Below are positions 63,973 through 64,000 of a stretch of 64,000 nucleotides of DNA, piece after piece. Numbering within the stretch: position 1 is the first letter of the stretch; each line of letters starts with the position of its first letter. The DNA lies in contig CAZWDL010000006.1 of assembly GCA_964632995.1 (NCBI GenBank), positions 1-64,000 of the forward strand. Direction: 5' to 3'. Position numbers and translations under genes: made by a program. This stretch comes from CAZWDL01 sp964632995. GTDB lineage: Bacteria > Bacteroidota > Bacteroidia > Chitinophagales > Saprospiraceae. Below the pieces are notes generated by a model, which saw only the letters and a program-made list of their open reading frames with translations, had not been told where the DNA came from and ran no database searches.

Positions 63973-64000
63973 GTGGGTCGCTACACCCTTCCCCACCTGG

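Overview
The window comes from a bacterium of the phylum Bacteroidota. The evidence is the type IX secretion (T9SS) signature: a giant surface protein ending in a gliding-motility CHU_C sorting domain, a PorP/SprF partner, two T9SS type-A C-terminal signals, OmpA/PD40 envelope proteins and a TonB-dependent receptor of the beta-barrel-3 type. Many genes are also preceded by the Bacteroidota -7 promoter element TAnnTTTG, and Shine-Dalgarno sequences are mostly absent. Gene content resembles Saprospiria (Lewinella/Phaeodactylibacter-like), but that is an inference. The DNA reads as ordinary chromosome: no tRNA, rRNA, CRISPR array, prophage or intact insertion sequence was found.

Layout. (1) 0.4-2.2 kb: gltX and a small charged conserved protein. 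(2) 2.6-18 kb: cell-envelope block with a 2366-residue T9SS adhesin, PorP/SprF, OmpA-PD40 protein, radical SAM/SPASM protein, TPR protein and a second TPR-PD40-OmpA protein. (3) 18-25.2 kb: five-gene leftward operon SpoIIM-fusion > DUF4129 > DUF4350 > MoxR ATPase > DUF58, with a divergent RDD membrane protein. (4) 25.3-34 kb: mixed housekeeping genes (rRNA methyltransferase, degenerate receiver, rmlA, M20 peptidase, ADP-ribosylglycohydrolase, orphan vWA protein, GlsB-type protein, flippase-like membrane protein). (5) 34-38.2 kb: a decayed PhoD phosphatase gene, then a stress cluster (CBS, universal stress, phosphoribosyltransferase, alpha/beta hydrolase) with two FNR-like boxes, a 167-bp foldback element and a perfect 22-bp palindrome. 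(6) 38.4-44.7 kb: metallopeptidase/propeller/barrel protein, L-type lectin, endonuclease/exonuclease/phosphatase, HAD hydrolase. (7) 45-49.3 kb: RND efflux adaptor and pump. (8) 49.6-64 kb: phytase-like T9SS cargo, SLC13/DASS transporter with histidine kinase and response regulator, glgX, M48 protease, lipoprotein, TonB-dependent receptor.

How the parts work together. The first envelope block probably builds a surface-adhesion module: PorP/SprF would support secretion or anchoring of the giant Ig/HYR-repeat protein, and the OmpA protein would tie the complex to peptidoglycan. The MoxR-DUF58 operon looks like an ATPase/vWA chaperone machine working at the membrane. The 35-38 kb cluster looks like a low-oxygen or stress regulon. 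The DASS-kinase-regulator trio looks like a self-contained transport-and-sensing unit. The items most worth a second look are the PhoD pseudogene (internal deletion fusing its N-terminus in frame to a T9SS tail), the receiver lacking its phosphoacceptor, the SpoIIM double-length fusion, the palindromic operator candidates, the foldback element and the metallopeptidase-propeller-barrel protein. I did not find a clearly new defence or mobile system.
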